The position numbers and the translations under genes were made by a program. A stretch of DNA of 5,433 bases from Thermococcus sp. (GTDB taxonomy: Archaea; Methanobacteriota_B; Thermococci; Thermococcales; Thermococcaceae). The notes below the pieces were generated by a model, which saw only the letters and a program-made list of their open reading frames with translations, ran no database searches and was not told where the DNA came from. Shown here piece by piece: positions 4,803-5,433 of the stretch (the first letter of the stretch is position 1; every line of letters starts with the position of its first letter). The DNA is taken from positions 1 through 5,433 of the forward strand of contig JAMOTW010000134.1 in NCBI GenBank assembly GCA_027062125.1. The letters are read 5' to 3'.

Positions 4803-5433
4803 CCTGAGGCGTGTTGTTTCAATATTCCTCCTCATCATTATGGTGCTCAGCGTGCCCGCAACTGCCGCGGACACCGGACAGACAACCCAGGATTCAACCC
4901 AACAAGCTTCAAGCGATGTGGAAAAACTAAACGAGGACATAAACCTCGCCAGCCAGATTCTGAAAACCCTGAACGAGAACAGGGAAGCCCTGAACGTGCC
5001 TGTGAAGAAGATCCAAAAGCTGAACCAGAGCATAAACACTGCAAAAGAACAGCTGAACAGCGGGGATTTAGAGAACGCCAACGGAACCCTGATAAACGGC
5101 TTCTGGAACCCTCTTGCAGAACTGCTGGCTAACATCACAAAGGGTCTCAAAGCGGAGCACAGCCAGCTCTCAAAGGACGCTAACGCGTGCAGCGATAAAA
5201 CAGCGGCCGACAAGATCAAAAGTGACCTCAATGGGGTAAAATTGCTCCTTGATCAGATAGACAAGCTGATAAGCGAAGGCAACAATGATCACTCAAAATT
5301 CTCAAACGCCCTGTCCAAGCTTTTGGAGGTTAGATGGAAGCTGGACAAGATTAAGGGCGATATTGAAAAGTGTCTCACCGCTTCAAAAGAGGTCGAGGAG
5401 AAGATTACCTCCGCCGAAAGCGCGCTCCAGGCG
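4795..5433 (+). CDS. Exported helical, probably coiled-coil protein (3' end beyond window)
   Basis: 213 residues are visible from ATG at 4795, with GGTGGAT at 4784-4790 and a 4-base spacer. The signal peptide has a basic start (MVNLRR), a hydrophobic core at 7-20 and a likely cleavage after A-T-A near 22-25. A Thr/Gln/Ser-rich linker (27-40) follows, then a long run without proline-rich breaks, spaced hydrophobics in heptad-like order and abundant K, E, N and Q: helices at about 41-66, 71-88, 104-130, 135-161 and 166-213. Two cysteines, C132 and C193, could form a disulfide outside the cell. Sequons N-Q-S (77), N-G-T (96) and N-I-T (113) could be glycosylated by archaeal AglB. No membrane anchor is visible, but the C terminus is missing. 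The family is unknown to me; a surface or periplasm-like scaffold is inferred. Confidence 0.85.
   Translation, partial: MVNLRRVVSIFLLIIMVLSVPATAADTGQTTQDSTQQASSDVEKLNEDINLASQILKTLNENREALNVPVKKIQKLNQSINTAKEQLNSGDLENANGTLINGFWNPLAELLANITKGLKAEHSQLSKDANACSDKTAADKIKSDLNGVKLLLDQIDKLISEGNNDHSKFSNALSKLLEVRWKLDKIKGDIEKCLTASKEVEEKITSAESALQA

Noticed and set aside
4767..5231. Minus-strand open frame of 154 codons with hydrophobic content
   Set aside because: It is antisense to the coiled-coil protein; the plus-strand frame has a signal peptide, ribosome binding site and coupling to its neighbour.

Overview
The window looks like the chromosome of a hyperthermophilic euryarchaeon of the Thermococcales, most likely Thermococcus. 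This rests on archaeal TATA boxes 24-30 bases upstream of starts, GGTG-type Shine-Dalgarno sites with very short leaders, a leaderless gene, proteins rich in K, E and R, heavy AGG/AGA and ATA codon use, and protein families typical of that order. Genus and species were not tested against any database.

Left part (1-2133, minus strand): a large iron-sulfur protein joins a zinc-ribbon, a PUA-like domain, a PAPS/APS-reductase-type PP-loop domain and a two-cluster ferredoxin domain (198-2093). Its last 49 bases overlap the start of a second gene (246 down to the window edge) that encodes a signal-peptide-bearing exported protein. The pair is probably one transcript driven by a TATA box at 2126-2133.

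Middle part (2134-3163): a 49-residue unknown protein on the plus strand (2235-2384) meets, tail to tail with one base between, a GNAT acetyltransferase of the TacT-toxin-like type on the minus strand (2386-3042). Sampled lines here are more AT-rich than the genes to the left, which may indicate an acquired module. A 16-base inverted repeat sits between the TATA box and the start of the small gene and looks like an operator.

Right part (3164-5433): a minus-strand archaeal AAA ATPase with a DUF4143-like C-terminal domain (3164-4360) appears to be leaderless. It is divergent from a plus-strand pair: a 50-residue secreted peptide (4650-4802) and, overlapping it by 8 bases, an exported helical, probably coiled-coil protein that runs off the window (4795-5433). 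The 289 bases between the divergent units are dense in symmetry: a 38-base element centred exactly on a TTTATAAA palindrome, further TTGCC/GGCAA half-sites, and two abutting 17-base palindromes, the second containing the TATA box of the secreted pair. This divergent control region and the secreted pair are the least explained parts of the window.

The ATPase, the GNAT and the secreted pair were not recognised as a known joint system. Their adjacency is seen; any shared function is inference.
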